A stretch of DNA of 6,467 nucleotides, taken from assembly GCA_003476445.1 (NCBI GenBank), contig DMUF01000173.1:10066-16532 (forward strand), in the 5' to 3' direction. Position numbers and translations under genes: made by a program. The first letter of the stretch is position 1. Each line of letters starts with the position of its first letter. Positions 1 to 6,226 of this stretch are shown one piece after another. Source of the stretch: Gammaproteobacteria bacterium (GTDB lineage: Bacteria > Pseudomonadota > Gammaproteobacteria > Pseudomonadales > Azotimanducaceae). Below the pieces are notes generated by a model. It ran no database searches. It worked only from the letters and a program-made list of their open reading frames with translations, and had not been told where the DNA came from.

Positions 1-146
1 TGATCCCCACATTCCGGCGTTACCGTAGCAGATCGACGTTTCGCGCGGGAGGCAGGTACCATCGTCCGGTTGCGCAGTTGCGCGAGCCGGCTGTCGCCTG
101 CGCGAACGCGGGCATTAGCGGCGAACCCCCTGACAGGCGAGGCCTC
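1..146. other. Upstream non-coding region of the MFS gene
   Basis: I see no supportable gene here. The stretch holds the leader of the MFS transporter gene. A short repeat of TTGCGC occurs at 70-75 and 78-83, and GCGCA-GT-TGCGC at 72-83 is a small inverted repeat. The transporter frame stays open upstream to a TTG at 78, but the translated extension is polar and unlike the usual N-terminus of the family, so I treat it as untranslated leader. I could not identify a convincing sigma-70 promoter. The first three bases, TGA, could be the stop codon of a gene outside the window, but this cannot be tested. Confidence 0.4.
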
Positions 147-1448
147 ATGACCGAGCTCGAACTGGAACGCAGCACGCTGCGGCGTGTGAATGGGCGCATC
201 CTGCCCTTCGTTCTCCTGCTCTACATCATCGCCATGATCGACCGCACCAATGTCGGTTTCGCGGCGCTGCAGATGAACGAGGACCTCGGCTTCAGCGCTA
301 GCGTCTACGGCTTCGGTGCGGGCGTGTTCTTTCTCGGCTATGCGCTGTTTGAAGTGCCGAGCAATCTGATACTGGCTCGGGTGGGCGCCCGGCGCTGGAT
401 CGCGCGCATTCTCTTTACCTGGGGACTGTTCGCGACCGCGATGATGTTCGTGGACAACGCCACCACGTTCTACATTCTGCGCTTCCTGCTCGGTGTGGCT
501 GAGGCGGGGTTTCTCCCCGGGATTCTCTATTACCTCTCTTTTTGGTATCCGGCCGCGCAGCGCGCCCAGGCAGTTTCATGGTTCATGATCGGGATCCCGC
601 TTGCTCAGGTGATCGGTGCGCCGCTGGCTGGCTTGTTGCTGAGTCTCGATGGGTTCTGGGGCCTGCACGGCTGGCAGTGGATGTATCTCATCGAAGGGTT
701 GCCGGCGATACTTCTCACGGGTGCCGTGCTGCGCTTGCTCACGGATCACCCGGATCATGCGGACTGGCTTACCCCTGCACAGCGCAACTGGCTGTCGTCG
801 AGAATCCGGGCGGAACATGCTGCCGCTGGCGCGCGGCATTCCCACAGCGTTCGTGCCGCGCTCCTTCATCCCGTGGTATGGCTGCTCGCGTTTCTGGCGT
901 TTGCTTTCCAGACGGGGAGTTACGGCCTTCAGTTCTGGACGCCGCAAATCGTGAAGAGCTGGTCCGGGCTCGACCCGCTTGGTGTTGGCCTCGTCACGGC
1001 GATTCCTTATCTCGCGGCTGCGGTGGGTATGGTGCTCATCGGTCGCAGCTCCGATCGTTCGGGTGAACGCTTCTTCCACATCGCTGTTCCAAGTCTGGTC
1101 GGCGCGCTTGGCTTTATCGCAGCAGCCTTTGTGATATCGCCGGTACTCGGCGTGCTTGCGCTCACGGTGGCTGCCGTTGGTGACATGGGCACGCGTGGCC
1201 CCTTCTGGTCACTTCCCACCCGATTTCTGACGGCGGCCGCCTCTGCGGGGGGCATTGCGCTCATCAATACGGTTGGCTCGCTCGGAGGTTTCGTGGGTCC
1301 GTTTGCCGTGGGTTTGGTGAAGGACGCCACCGGGCTTTATGCGGGCGGCCTGCTGCTCATGGCGCTGCTTCTCACGCTGGGAGCGGTGGTGGCGGTAGGT
1401 CTGCGCAAGCGCGATGAGCTCAAGCCGATAACGGAAAGCGGGCATTGA
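147..1448 (+). CDS. MFS transporter, anion:cation symporter (ACS) type
   Basis: This encodes a 433-aa inner-membrane carrier of the major facilitator superfamily, most like the ACS group (tartrate, phthalate, 4-hydroxyphenylacetate and sugar-acid permeases), which couple organic-anion uptake to protons. The hydrophobic pattern fits 12 TM helices with a polar central loop at about residues 198-240. Family signatures visible are DRTNVGFA at 32-39 after TM1, the loop 2-3 region GYALFEVPSNL...GARRW at about 64-84, RFLLGVAEAGFLPG at 112-125, GWQWMYLIEG at 175-184, and FWSLPTRFL at 353-361. I chose ATG 147 because it puts the charged N-terminus just before TM1, as in relatives, and gives the usual length. 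The purine stretch AGGCGAGG at 135-142 is a modest ribosome binding site. A TTG at 78 would add 23 polar residues. The phosphotransferase gene follows after 48 nt and is probably co-transcribed. The substrate is not determinable; an aromatic or carboxylic acid is a guess from the family. Confidence 0.9.
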   Translation: MTELELERSTLRRVNGRILPFVLLLYIIAMIDRTNVGFAALQMNEDLGFSASVYGFGAGVFFLGYALFEVPSNLILARVGARRWIARILFTWGLFATAMMFVDNATTFYILRFLLGVAEAGFLPGILYYLSFWYPAAQRAQAVSWFMIGIPLAQVIGAPLAGLLLSLDGFWGLHGWQWMYLIEGLPAILLTGAVLRLLTDHPDHADWLTPAQRNWLSSRIRAEHAAAGARHSHSVRAALLHPVVWLLAFLAFAFQTGSYGLQFWTPQIVKSWSGLDPLGVGLVTAIPYLAAAVGMVLIGRSSDRSGERFFHIAVPSLVGALGFIAAAFVISPVLGVLALTVAAVGDMGTRGPFWSLPTRFLTAAASAGGIALINTVGSLGGFVGPFAVGLVKDATGLYAGGLLLMALLLTLGAVVAVGLRKRDELKPITESGH

Positions 1449-1481
1449 TCGCGCGACACGGGTTGTGCGGCGTTTATGAAC

Positions 1482-1489
1482 AGGAGGGA
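1482..1489 (+). promoter_or_regulatory. Strong Shine-Dalgarno that sets the GTG start of the phosphotransferase
   Basis: AGGAGGGA is a near-perfect ribosome binding site. Counted from AGGAGG (1482-1487) it lies 9 nt before GTG 1497. It lies inside the reading frame if the in-frame ATG at 1476 were the start, and 18 nt before the in-frame ATG at 1506. GTG 1497 is therefore the best start. Confidence 0.75.
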
Positions 1490-1496
1490 GCAGAGC

Positions 1497-2525
1497 GTGA
1501 GCCGAATGTTTGCTGAGGTCGTGGACCTCGATGTGTTGACTGACTGGATGGATTCCCGAGGGCTCGAGACGGGGTCCATCGAGGAGCCGGAACTGATCAC
1601 CGGTGGAACGCAGAACATTCTTATGCGTTTTCGTCGCGGCAATCGCAGTTTCGTTTTCCGGCGGCCGCCTCCTCACAAGCGAGCCAACAGTGATGAAACG
1701 ATGCGTCGCGAAGCACGGGTTCTCGCCGCGCTGGCGGGCACCGCAGTGCCGCATCCCGCGCTGGTTGACGCATGTCCGGACGAAGGCGTGCTCGGCGCCG
1801 CTTTTTACCTGATGGAGCCGGTGGACGGATTCAACCCGTCGCTCGGTTTGCCGCCTCTGCATGAGGGGGATCGCGCCGTCCAGCGGCGAATGGGTTTTGC
1901 CATGCCCGAGGCGATCGCCGCTCTGGGCGCGGTTGACTTCAATGCCCGCGGCCTTGCTGACCTGGGCAAGTTCGACGGCTGGGCCGAACGTCAGGTTGGA
2001 CGATGGCGCAAACAGCTCGACAGCTACAGTGCGTTGCCGGGTTATCCTGGCCCCGATATTCCTGGCGTCGATGACGTGGGACGCTGGCTCGAGGAACGGC
2101 GCCCGGCCGATGCGCGCCCGGGGCTCATTCACGGCGATTTCCATTTTGCCAATGTGCTGTTCCGGCACGATGGGGGAGAGCTCGCGGCGGTGGTGGACTG
2201 GGAACTGGTCACCATTGGCGATCCGCTCCTCGATCTCGGACATCTGCTCTGTTCGTGGCCGCGGCGCGGCATTACGTCTGTGGTCGGATTCAACCCGCCG
2301 GGTCTTCCGTCACAGGACGAGGTAATCGCGCATTACGCGGCTCACTCCAGTCGCGATCTGGGTAATCTGCTCTGGTACCGGGTGCTGGCTTGTTATCGGC
2401 TCGGTCTTATCCTGGAGGGAACACACGCACGCGCATGCGCGGGTCTGGCGCCGAAGGAAACGGGCGATCGGCTGCACGCCTCAACGGTGAGCCTGTTCGA
2501 ACAGGCGCTCGAATTGATCGGCTGA
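1497..2525 (+). CDS. Phosphotransferase family protein (APH fold, ACAD10/11-N-like)
   Basis: This 342-aa cytoplasmic protein has the aminoglycoside phosphotransferase/choline kinase fold, in the subgroup resembling the N-terminal domain of acyl-CoA dehydrogenase 10/11. Residue positions are counted from GTG 1497. The nucleotide loop is ITGGTQN at 34-40, and an RR pair at 55-56 sits where the ATP-phosphate-contacting strand lies. RREARVL at 70-76 supplies the helix-C glutamate. The catalytic loop HGDFHFAN is at 212-219, with catalytic Asp214 and Asn219, and the metal-binding strand VVDWELVTIGDP is at 232-243 with Asp234. All core kinase residues look intact, so it is probably active. Members of this subgroup are often found with fatty-acid or acyl-CoA genes and are thought to phosphorylate small hydroxylated metabolites. 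Here the neighbour is an MFS carrier, so the pair may import and phosphorylate one compound (inference). Antibiotic resistance is unlikely given the subgroup. Confidence 0.88.
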   Translation: MSRMFAEVVDLDVLTDWMDSRGLETGSIEEPELITGGTQNILMRFRRGNRSFVFRRPPPHKRANSDETMRREARVLAALAGTAVPHPALVDACPDEGVLGAAFYLMEPVDGFNPSLGLPPLHEGDRAVQRRMGFAMPEAIAALGAVDFNARGLADLGKFDGWAERQVGRWRKQLDSYSALPGYPGPDIPGVDDVGRWLEERRPADARPGLIHGDFHFANVLFRHDGGELAAVVDWELVTIGDPLLDLGHLLCSWPRRGITSVVGFNPPGLPSQDEVIAHYAAHSSRDLGNLLWYRVLACYRLGLILEGTHARACAGLAPKETGDRLHASTVSLFEQALELIG

Positions 2526-2548
2526 AGCGATTCTGCGGTGTGGGGAGG

Positions 2549-2572
2549 GCAGCGCCTCAGTCGCGGCGCTGC
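2549..2572. terminator. GC-rich inverted repeat between convergent genes, possible bidirectional terminator
   Basis: GCAGCGCC at 2549-2556 and GGCGCTGC at 2565-2572 form a perfect 8-bp stem with an 8-nt loop. The stem can be extended by two G-T pairs. It begins 24 nt after the phosphotransferase stop and covers the stop codon of the convergent regulator gene (2557-2559). There is no real T-run on either side, only TT after the plus-strand stem, so intrinsic termination would be weak. It could instead protect RNA 3' ends. Confidence 0.4.
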
Positions 2573-2913
2573 TTGTCCAGAGTCCGCACCAGCTCGATCG
2601 CGAGCGCACGGTCTGCGTCGTCGAGGCGGTAGAACACGCGCAGCAGCGCATCGGTCTGACGCTCGCTGGTGCGCGCGCGCTCGGTCGCTTGAGCCTGCTC
2701 CTCGGATGATTCGAGCGGCTTTTCCCCGAGCAGAGCAGAGAGGGGTGTGTTGAGTGACTCCGCGATGCGGTAGAGGCACATAGCCGACGGCGCCTGCATG
2801 TCGCGCTCGATGCGCGACAGGTTGCTGGCGTCGATGCCTGCCCTGTGCGCGATCTCCTCGAGGGTAGCGCGTATTGACAGACGGCGTTCGCGGATGGCTC
2901 TTCCTAAACTCAT
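2557..2913 (-). CDS. XRE-family helix-turn-helix transcriptional regulator
   Basis: This is a 118-aa cytoplasmic DNA-binding protein. An HTH_3/XRE domain occupies about residues 4-62: the helix LEEIAHRAG at 18-26, the recognition segment IDASNLSRIERD at 27-38, then the typical PSAMCLYRIAESLNTPLSALL at 42-62. The second half (about 68-118) is charged and helical (SSEEQAQATERARTSERQ, then RVFYRLDDADRALAIELVRTL) and may serve dimerisation. No ligand domain is present. I chose ATG 2913 because GGAGAA (plus positions 2924-2929) lies 10 nt before it and the HTH begins at once, as is usual. An in-frame ATG at 2982 would add 23 residues with no good ribosome binding site. It is divergent from the 138-aa unknown gene across a palindrome-rich gap, so it may repress itself and that gene (inference). 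Confidence 0.88.
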   Translation of the reverse strand: MSLGRAIRERRLSIRATLEEIAHRAGIDASNLSRIERDMQAPSAMCLYRIAESLNTPLSALLGEKPLESSEEQAQATERARTSERQTDALLRVFYRLDDADRALAIELVRTLDKQRRD

Positions 2914-3128
2914 CGCGCGATTGTTCTCCGTTCTGTCCGTGGATGAAAGACGAGCCTGCAATAAGTGGCGCCCGCTTGTCATGTGCGCAGAATCTCAGTT
3001 GCAATGGCTGCAAACCATAAGGATTTGTGCGATATCGACCATTACGAGAACATCGATCACGCGTTGTAATGCGGCGCTCAACAGATTCTTTACGCGAGAG
3101 AATGAACCTCTCGATCGAAGGGGGATGC
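2914..3128. promoter_or_regulatory. Divergent regulatory region between the XRE gene and the unknown gene
   Basis: This gap of about 215 bp is visibly more AT-rich than the flanking genes. It contains palindromic elements: TTGCA-N5-TGCAA (2999-3013), CGATATCG (3030-3037), CATTAC-N20-GTAATG (3040-3071), ATCGAT (3052-3057) and TCGATCGA (3111-3118). It should hold the promoters of both flanking genes and operator sites for the XRE protein. An in-frame ATG at 3102 would extend the plus-strand gene into this region. I see no other gene in it. Confidence 0.6.
3042..3070 (+). promoter_or_regulatory. Candidate sigma-70 promoter for the 138-aa unknown gene
   Basis: The -10-like TGTAAT at 3065-3070 matches the TATAAT consensus at 5 of 6 positions. 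Exactly 17 nt upstream is a weak -35-like TTACGA at 3042-3047 (3 of 6). Transcription would begin near 3077, leaving a leader of about 50 nt before ATG 3129. The inverted repeat CATTAC/GTAATG overlaps both elements, so a bound repressor would block RNA polymerase. The call is by eye and the -35 is poor. Confidence 0.3.
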
Positions 3129-3545
3129 ATGGAGTCCGGCAGTACGCCCGGGGATCAACTGCTACCGGAATTGCCTTTCTTAAGGTTGGCCGAAGAGGGC
3201 GGCTGGCATTTTTGGCCGTCTTGCGATCCGGGTTCGGCTCCGGATTTTCTCGCTCGAAAGCACGAAGGCGAAGCCTGGGCGCTCGCGCTGCTCGAGCACT
3301 ATCGGGTGAGCAATTCCCCCGAGATGCCTCCCATGCTGCCGCGTGTTCTGCAGTACGCGTTCGGACACATCACTCCCGCTGCCCCTGATCACTTCATCGG
3401 TTTCGTGTCCGTTCTGGATGAACTGCTTCAGTTCGCCGCACGAACCTGTGATCTCGAGGCGTACTCGGCTGCCCTGCGTTACCGGCAGACGCATGCGCGG
3501 GAGGAGTGGGAGCGGCATCAGCCGCGGGACGAGGAGCCAGCCTGA
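3129..3545 (+). CDS. Hypothetical protein, 138 aa, unknown function
   Basis: I do not recognise this protein. It is predicted soluble, with no signal peptide or TM segment. The N-terminus is short and flexible (MESGSTPGDQ), then LPFLRLAEEGGWHFWPSC at about 15-32 is rich in aromatics. Two likely helical stretches follow, at about 47-60 (GEAWALALLEHYRV) and 92-120 (FVSVLDELL...AARTCDLEAYSAALRYRQ), and the tail is highly charged (REEWERHQPRDEEPA). There are only two cysteines, Cys32 and Cys107, and no metal or catalytic motif is evident. ATG 3129 was chosen because AAGGGGG (3118-3124) precedes it closely. The in-frame ATG 3102 would add nine residues but has only GAGAG one base away. It is divergent from the XRE gene and convergent with the quinone reductase gene. 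The codon pattern looks like real GC-rich coding sequence. It may be a target of the neighbouring regulator (inference). Confidence 0.65.
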   Translation: MESGSTPGDQLLPELPFLRLAEEGGWHFWPSCDPGSAPDFLARKHEGEAWALALLEHYRVSNSPEMPPMLPRVLQYAFGHITPAAPDHFIGFVSVLDELLQFAARTCDLEAYSAALRYRQTHAREEWERHQPRDEEPA

Positions 3546-3579
3546 GAGCCCACGGCGTGTGGTGAAGACCCTCAGGCTG
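3538..3579. terminator. Perfect 9-bp inverted repeat between convergent genes
   Basis: CAGCCTGAG at 3538-3546 and CTCAGGCTG at 3571-3579 are exact reverse complements separated by 24 nt. The left arm contains the TGA stop (3543-3545) of the unknown gene. The repeat lies between two convergent stops (3545 and 3605), where a bidirectional terminator is expected, but no T-run follows either arm. A second small palindrome, GATCGT-G-ACGATC at 3579-3591, adjoins it. Confidence 0.4.
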
Positions 3580-3604
3580 ATCGTGACGATCGCTCGTGTG
3601 TGCG

Positions 3605-4585
3605 TCAGCCGGCGGCGATGCGACGCAGGCGACCCTCAATCAGGTCTTCCGCCTGAGCCATGATACGGCTGACGAGTTCCTGGCAGCTGGGAATATCGTG
3701 GATGAGCCCTTGGCTCTGACCAACAGTCCAGATGCCGCCATCCAGATCGCCGCCCTCGAGCACGTTCGCGCGACCGCGGACGCCGGCAACCAGCTCTCGA
3801 ACATCGTCGAAGGTCTTGCCGGGATCGCGCTGAATGTTCACCACCTGCTCGGAGATCGTATTGCGCGCAACGCGTGACGTATTGCGCAGCGAGCGGTTGA
3901 TGAGCAGCGTATCGCGTTCAGAGTTGTCTACGATCGCGCGCTTCACGTTTTCGTGAATGCGCGCCTCTTTGGTGGCCAGGAAGCGTGTGCCCATGTTCAC
4001 CCCGTCTGCGCCAAGCGCGAGAGCAGCGACCAGGCTGCGACCATCGGCCATGCCGCCGGAAGCGATGACCGGAATGCTGACCTGATCACACGTTGACGGC
4101 AGCAGCACCATCAGCGTGACGTCATCCTCGCCCGGATGCCCTGCACATTCGAACCCGTCGATGCTGATCACGTCTACGCCGACTCGTTCGGCCGTGACCG
4201 AGTGTCGGGCGGAGGTGCACTTGTGGATCACCTTGACGCCGGCGGCCTTGAAATCGGGCAGGTGCGGCTCGGGATTGCGTCCGGCGGTTTCAACGATCTT
4301 GACGCCGCTTTCGATGATGGCCCGACGGTACTCGTCGTAGGGAATCGGATTGATCGAAGGCAGGATCGTCATGTTCACGCCGAAGGGCTTGTCGGTCATG
4401 TCCTTGCAGCGCTGAATTTCCTTCATCAGGCCTTCCGCGGTCGGAAACATATGGGCCGTGATACAGCCGAGCGCGCCGGCATTGGCCACTGCGGCAACCA
4501 GATCGGCATAGCCAACCCCGGTCATGCCACCCATGACGATGGGGTACTGAACCCCGAACATCTCGGTGATGCGAGTCTTGATCAA
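3605..4585 (-). CDS. FMN-dependent NADH:quinone reductase / nitronate monooxygenase-like protein
   Basis: This 326-aa cytoplasmic flavoenzyme has the FMN-binding TIM barrel of the 2-nitropropane dioxygenase/nitronate monooxygenase superfamily. It resembles Pseudomonas PA1024 almost throughout (from memory), a protein first called nitronate monooxygenase and later shown to be an NADH:quinone reductase. Matching blocks are IVMGGMTGVG at 16-25, the PFGVNMTILP segment at 67-76, KIVETAGRNP at 96-105, KVIHKCTSARH at 118-128, SIDGFECAGHPGED at 141-154 with the conserved active-site-region His150, IASGGMADGR and ALGADGVNMGTRF at 174-202 for FMN phosphate binding, and RSLRNTSRVARN at 231-242. The likely reaction is two-electron reduction of quinones by NADH. 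The start is TTG 4585, giving a family-standard N-terminus. It lies 69 nt downstream of putP on the same strand, with hairpins between, so co-transcription may be partial. Confidence 0.9.
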   Translation of the reverse strand: MIKTRITEMFGVQYPIVMGGMTGVGYADLVAAVANAGALGCITAHMFPTAEGLMKEIQRCKDMTDKPFGVNMTILPSINPIPYDEYRRAIIESGVKIVETAGRNPEPHLPDFKAAGVKVIHKCTSARHSVTAERVGVDVISIDGFECAGHPGEDDVTLMVLLPSTCDQVSIPVIASGGMADGRSLVAALALGADGVNMGTRFLATKEARIHENVKRAIVDNSERDTLLINRSLRNTSRVARNTISEQVVNIQRDPGKTFDDVRELVAGVRGRANVLEGGDLDGGIWTVGQSQGLIHDIPSCQELVSRIMAQAEDLIEGRLRRIAAG

Positions 4586-4592
4586 TTGCTTT

Positions 4593-4598
4593 CCCCTC
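4593..4598 (-). promoter_or_regulatory. Shine-Dalgarno supporting the TTG start of the quinone reductase gene
   Basis: On the minus strand GAGGGG lies 7 nt before TTG 4585. No ATG or GTG near this position would give the conserved N-terminal strand (residues 1-20), so this site supports the unusual TTG start. Confidence 0.65.
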
Positions 4599-4605
4599 TG
4601 AATAA

Positions 4606-4644
4606 AGCGATGTGATCGCTGTTTGGTATTCCCGTCGGTCGGGA
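4606..4644 (-). terminator. Two small hairpins between putP and the quinone reductase gene
   Basis: Read on the minus strand after the putP stop, TCCCG-ACCGA-CGGGA (4644-4630) is followed by AGCGAT-CAC-ATCGCT (4620-4606) and then TTATT. The second hairpin, with a 6-bp stem, 3-nt loop and T-rich tail, looks like a weak intrinsic terminator or attenuator for putP transcripts. The first is a 5-bp stem without a tail. Both lie upstream of the ribosome binding site of the next gene. Confidence 0.4.
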
Positions 4645-4654
4645 CGAGGAGATC

Positions 4655-6103
4655 TTAGCGGAAGTTTCCGTTCGGTGCGGTCACTCGGCTGACCAGCCAG
4701 GTCGTCAGCAGAGCTGCGAAGAAACCCGGCACCAAGGCATACAGCTCGAACAGCCCGCCAGCCGCCCGTTCCCACACGACGACCACGATGCCGCCCGCCA
4801 GCATCCCGGCCAGCGTTCCTGTCCGGGTGACGGAGCGACTGTAGAGCGACAGGATGATCGCAGGTCCGAAGACCGCGCCAAAGCCGGCCCATGCCCACGC
4901 GACGAGTTCCAGCACCTGGCTGCCCGGGTCGAGCGCGATCGCGAAGGCGATGATGGAGATGAGCAGTACGGCGCCGCGCCCAGCCCAGAGCAGCTCGAGC
5001 GGGCTCGCTGCCGGGTGGACGAAACCGCGGTAAAGGTCTTCTGCGAACGCAGAGGAAGCCACGAGGAGCTGCGCGGAGGCGGTGCTCATGATGGCGGCGA
5101 GAATGCCGGACAAACAGATACCGGCGAGCAGCGGCGGCAGATGGCGCGTCGCCAGTTCGACGAAGACGGTTTCGCGCGCGGCGCTCGGTAGCGGCGGATC
5201 GAGAGCCACTGCGCCGGCGAGCCCGACCACGATGGCGGCGGCCAGCACGATGATCACCCACACCATGGCAACCTGTCGGGCCCGAGGTATTTCTGCGCTG
5301 TCCCGGATCGCCATGAAGCGCGCAAGGATATGTGGTTGCCCGGGATACCCAAGCCCCCAGGCGAGCAGCGACAGAATCCCGATCAGTCCTAGCTCTGCGC
5401 CCGCTTCGCCGACGAAGGGATCCAGCAGCGTGGCGTCGAGCGCATCCAGACGGGTGATCAGCTCGTTTGATCCTCCTGCAAGCCCGACGCCAACGACGGC
5501 GACCAGAATGAGCGCGAAAAACATGAGTGATCCCTGCAGAACATCCGACCAGCTGACGGCAAGAAATCCCCCGATCAGCGTGTAGACAACCACGACTGCG
5601 GCGCCCCAGGCGAGCGCGTGCAGGTAGGTCAGGTCAAACAGTGATTCAAACAGCCGTCCGGCTGCCACCAGCCCCGCGCTGGCATAGAACGTGAAGAACA
5701 ACAGGATAAAGAGCGCCGACACGCTGCGCAGAAGGCGCGAGTCGTCGCTGAAGCGATACTCGAGATAATCGGGAAGCGTCAGCGCGTTGTCCGCGCGCTC
5801 GGTGGCATCACGGAGGGGCGCAGCAATGAAACGCCAATTGCACCAGGTGCCGATCACCAGTCCCAGGGCGAGCCAGGCAGCGTCGATGCCCGCAGCAAGC
5901 GCAAGTCCAGGAAGTCCGAGCAGCAGCCAGCCGCTCATGTCAGAGGCCTGGGCGCCAAACGCCGTCACCCAGCTGCCGAGTGAGCGCCCTCCGAGCAGGT
6001 AATCCGCGAGCGATCGGGTCCGGCGCCAGGCGATGACGCCAAGCCCGAGGCAAAGCCCGGTGTAAGTCGCAAACGTGAGCAGTAGTACAGCCTGGTCGCT
6101 CAC
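4655..6103 (-). CDS. putP: Sodium/proline symporter PutP
   Basis: This is a 482-aa inner-membrane Na+/solute symporter (SSS family, LeuT-like fold, about 13 TM helices) that imports L-proline with Na+. It lines up with E. coli PutP (from memory) almost without gaps over the first 60 residues: GGRSLG at 38-43 with Arg40, and QASDMSGWLLLGLPG at 52-66 with Asp55, Met56 and Ser57 at the same numbers as the Na+/proline residues of E. coli. Other signatures are NALTLPDYLEYRF at 106-118, IGGFLAVSWSD at 177-187, GLGYPGQPHILARFMA at 250-265, and ILAAIMSTASAQLLVASSA at 334-352 with Ser340 and Thr341 of the second Na+-site region. The C-terminal tail is short (E. coli about 502 aa). The start is GTG 6103, without a clear Shine-Dalgarno but fitting the family. 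Proline could serve as osmolyte or nutrient. No putA is visible nearby. Confidence 0.93.
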   Translation of the reverse strand: MSDQAVLLLTFATYTGLCLGLGVIAWRRTRSLADYLLGGRSLGSWVTAFGAQASDMSGWLLLGLPGLALAAGIDAAWLALGLVIGTWCNWRFIAAPLRDATERADNALTLPDYLEYRFSDDSRLLRSVSALFILLFFTFYASAGLVAAGRLFESLFDLTYLHALAWGAAVVVVYTLIGGFLAVSWSDVLQGSLMFFALILVAVVGVGLAGGSNELITRLDALDATLLDPFVGEAGAELGLIGILSLLAWGLGYPGQPHILARFMAIRDSAEIPRARQVAMVWVIIVLAAAIVVGLAGAVALDPPLPSAARETVFVELATRHLPPLLAGICLSGILAAIMSTASAQLLVASSAFAEDLYRGFVHPAASPLELLWAGRGAVLLISIIAFAIALDPGSQVLELVAWAWAGFGAVFGPAIILSLYSRSVTRTGTLAGMLAGGIVVVVWERAAGGLFELYALVPGFFAALLTTWLVSRVTAPNGNFR

Positions 6104-6226
6104 GATGTCGAACGGTGTTTGATCGCGCGTCCGCGGTTAGCGCTTGGTTCTGCATCCATCGTGCCGAGTCTCGTCCTCGTGCAAATCGAATGGTAGCGGA
6201 TGCGCCGATTCATAGACTGGGCGCCG

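Noticed and set aside
78..146. TTG start at 78 extending the MFS transporter by 23 residues
   Set aside because: The extension is polar and atypical, lies in the leader, and has no good ribosome binding site; ATG 147 fits the family N-terminus.
1209..2243. Long open frame of about 344 codons on the minus strand opposite the MFS and phosphotransferase genes
   Set aside because: It is antisense to two clear protein-coding genes. The translation is rich in Arg, His and Gln with no domain, as expected for a GC-rich shadow frame.
1497..2525. Aminoglycoside resistance gene
   Set aside because: The fold is shared, but motifs such as DWELVTIGDP and the RR pair match the ACAD10/11-N-like metabolic subgroup rather than resistance enzymes, and there is no mobile context.
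2393..3130. Open frame of about 245 codons on the minus strand around the XRE gene
   Set aside because: It overlaps the well-supported XRE gene in another frame and has no recognisable domain; composition is that of a shadow.
2557..3545. Toxin-antitoxin module formed by the XRE gene and the 138-aa gene
   Set aside because: The genes are divergent rather than co-directional and overlapping. The 138-aa protein shows no toxin motif (RelE, HipA, Fic, PIN) that I can see.
4136..4615. Plus-strand frame of about 159 codons opposite the quinone reductase gene
   Set aside because: It is a mirror of a strongly conserved gene; the His/Asp/Gly-rich translation has no family features.
4290..5261. Open frame of about 323 codons on the minus strand overlapping the putP and quinone reductase genes
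   Set aside because: It is in a shifted frame relative to both real genes, shows Arg/Gly-rich low-complexity composition, and lacks any family motif.
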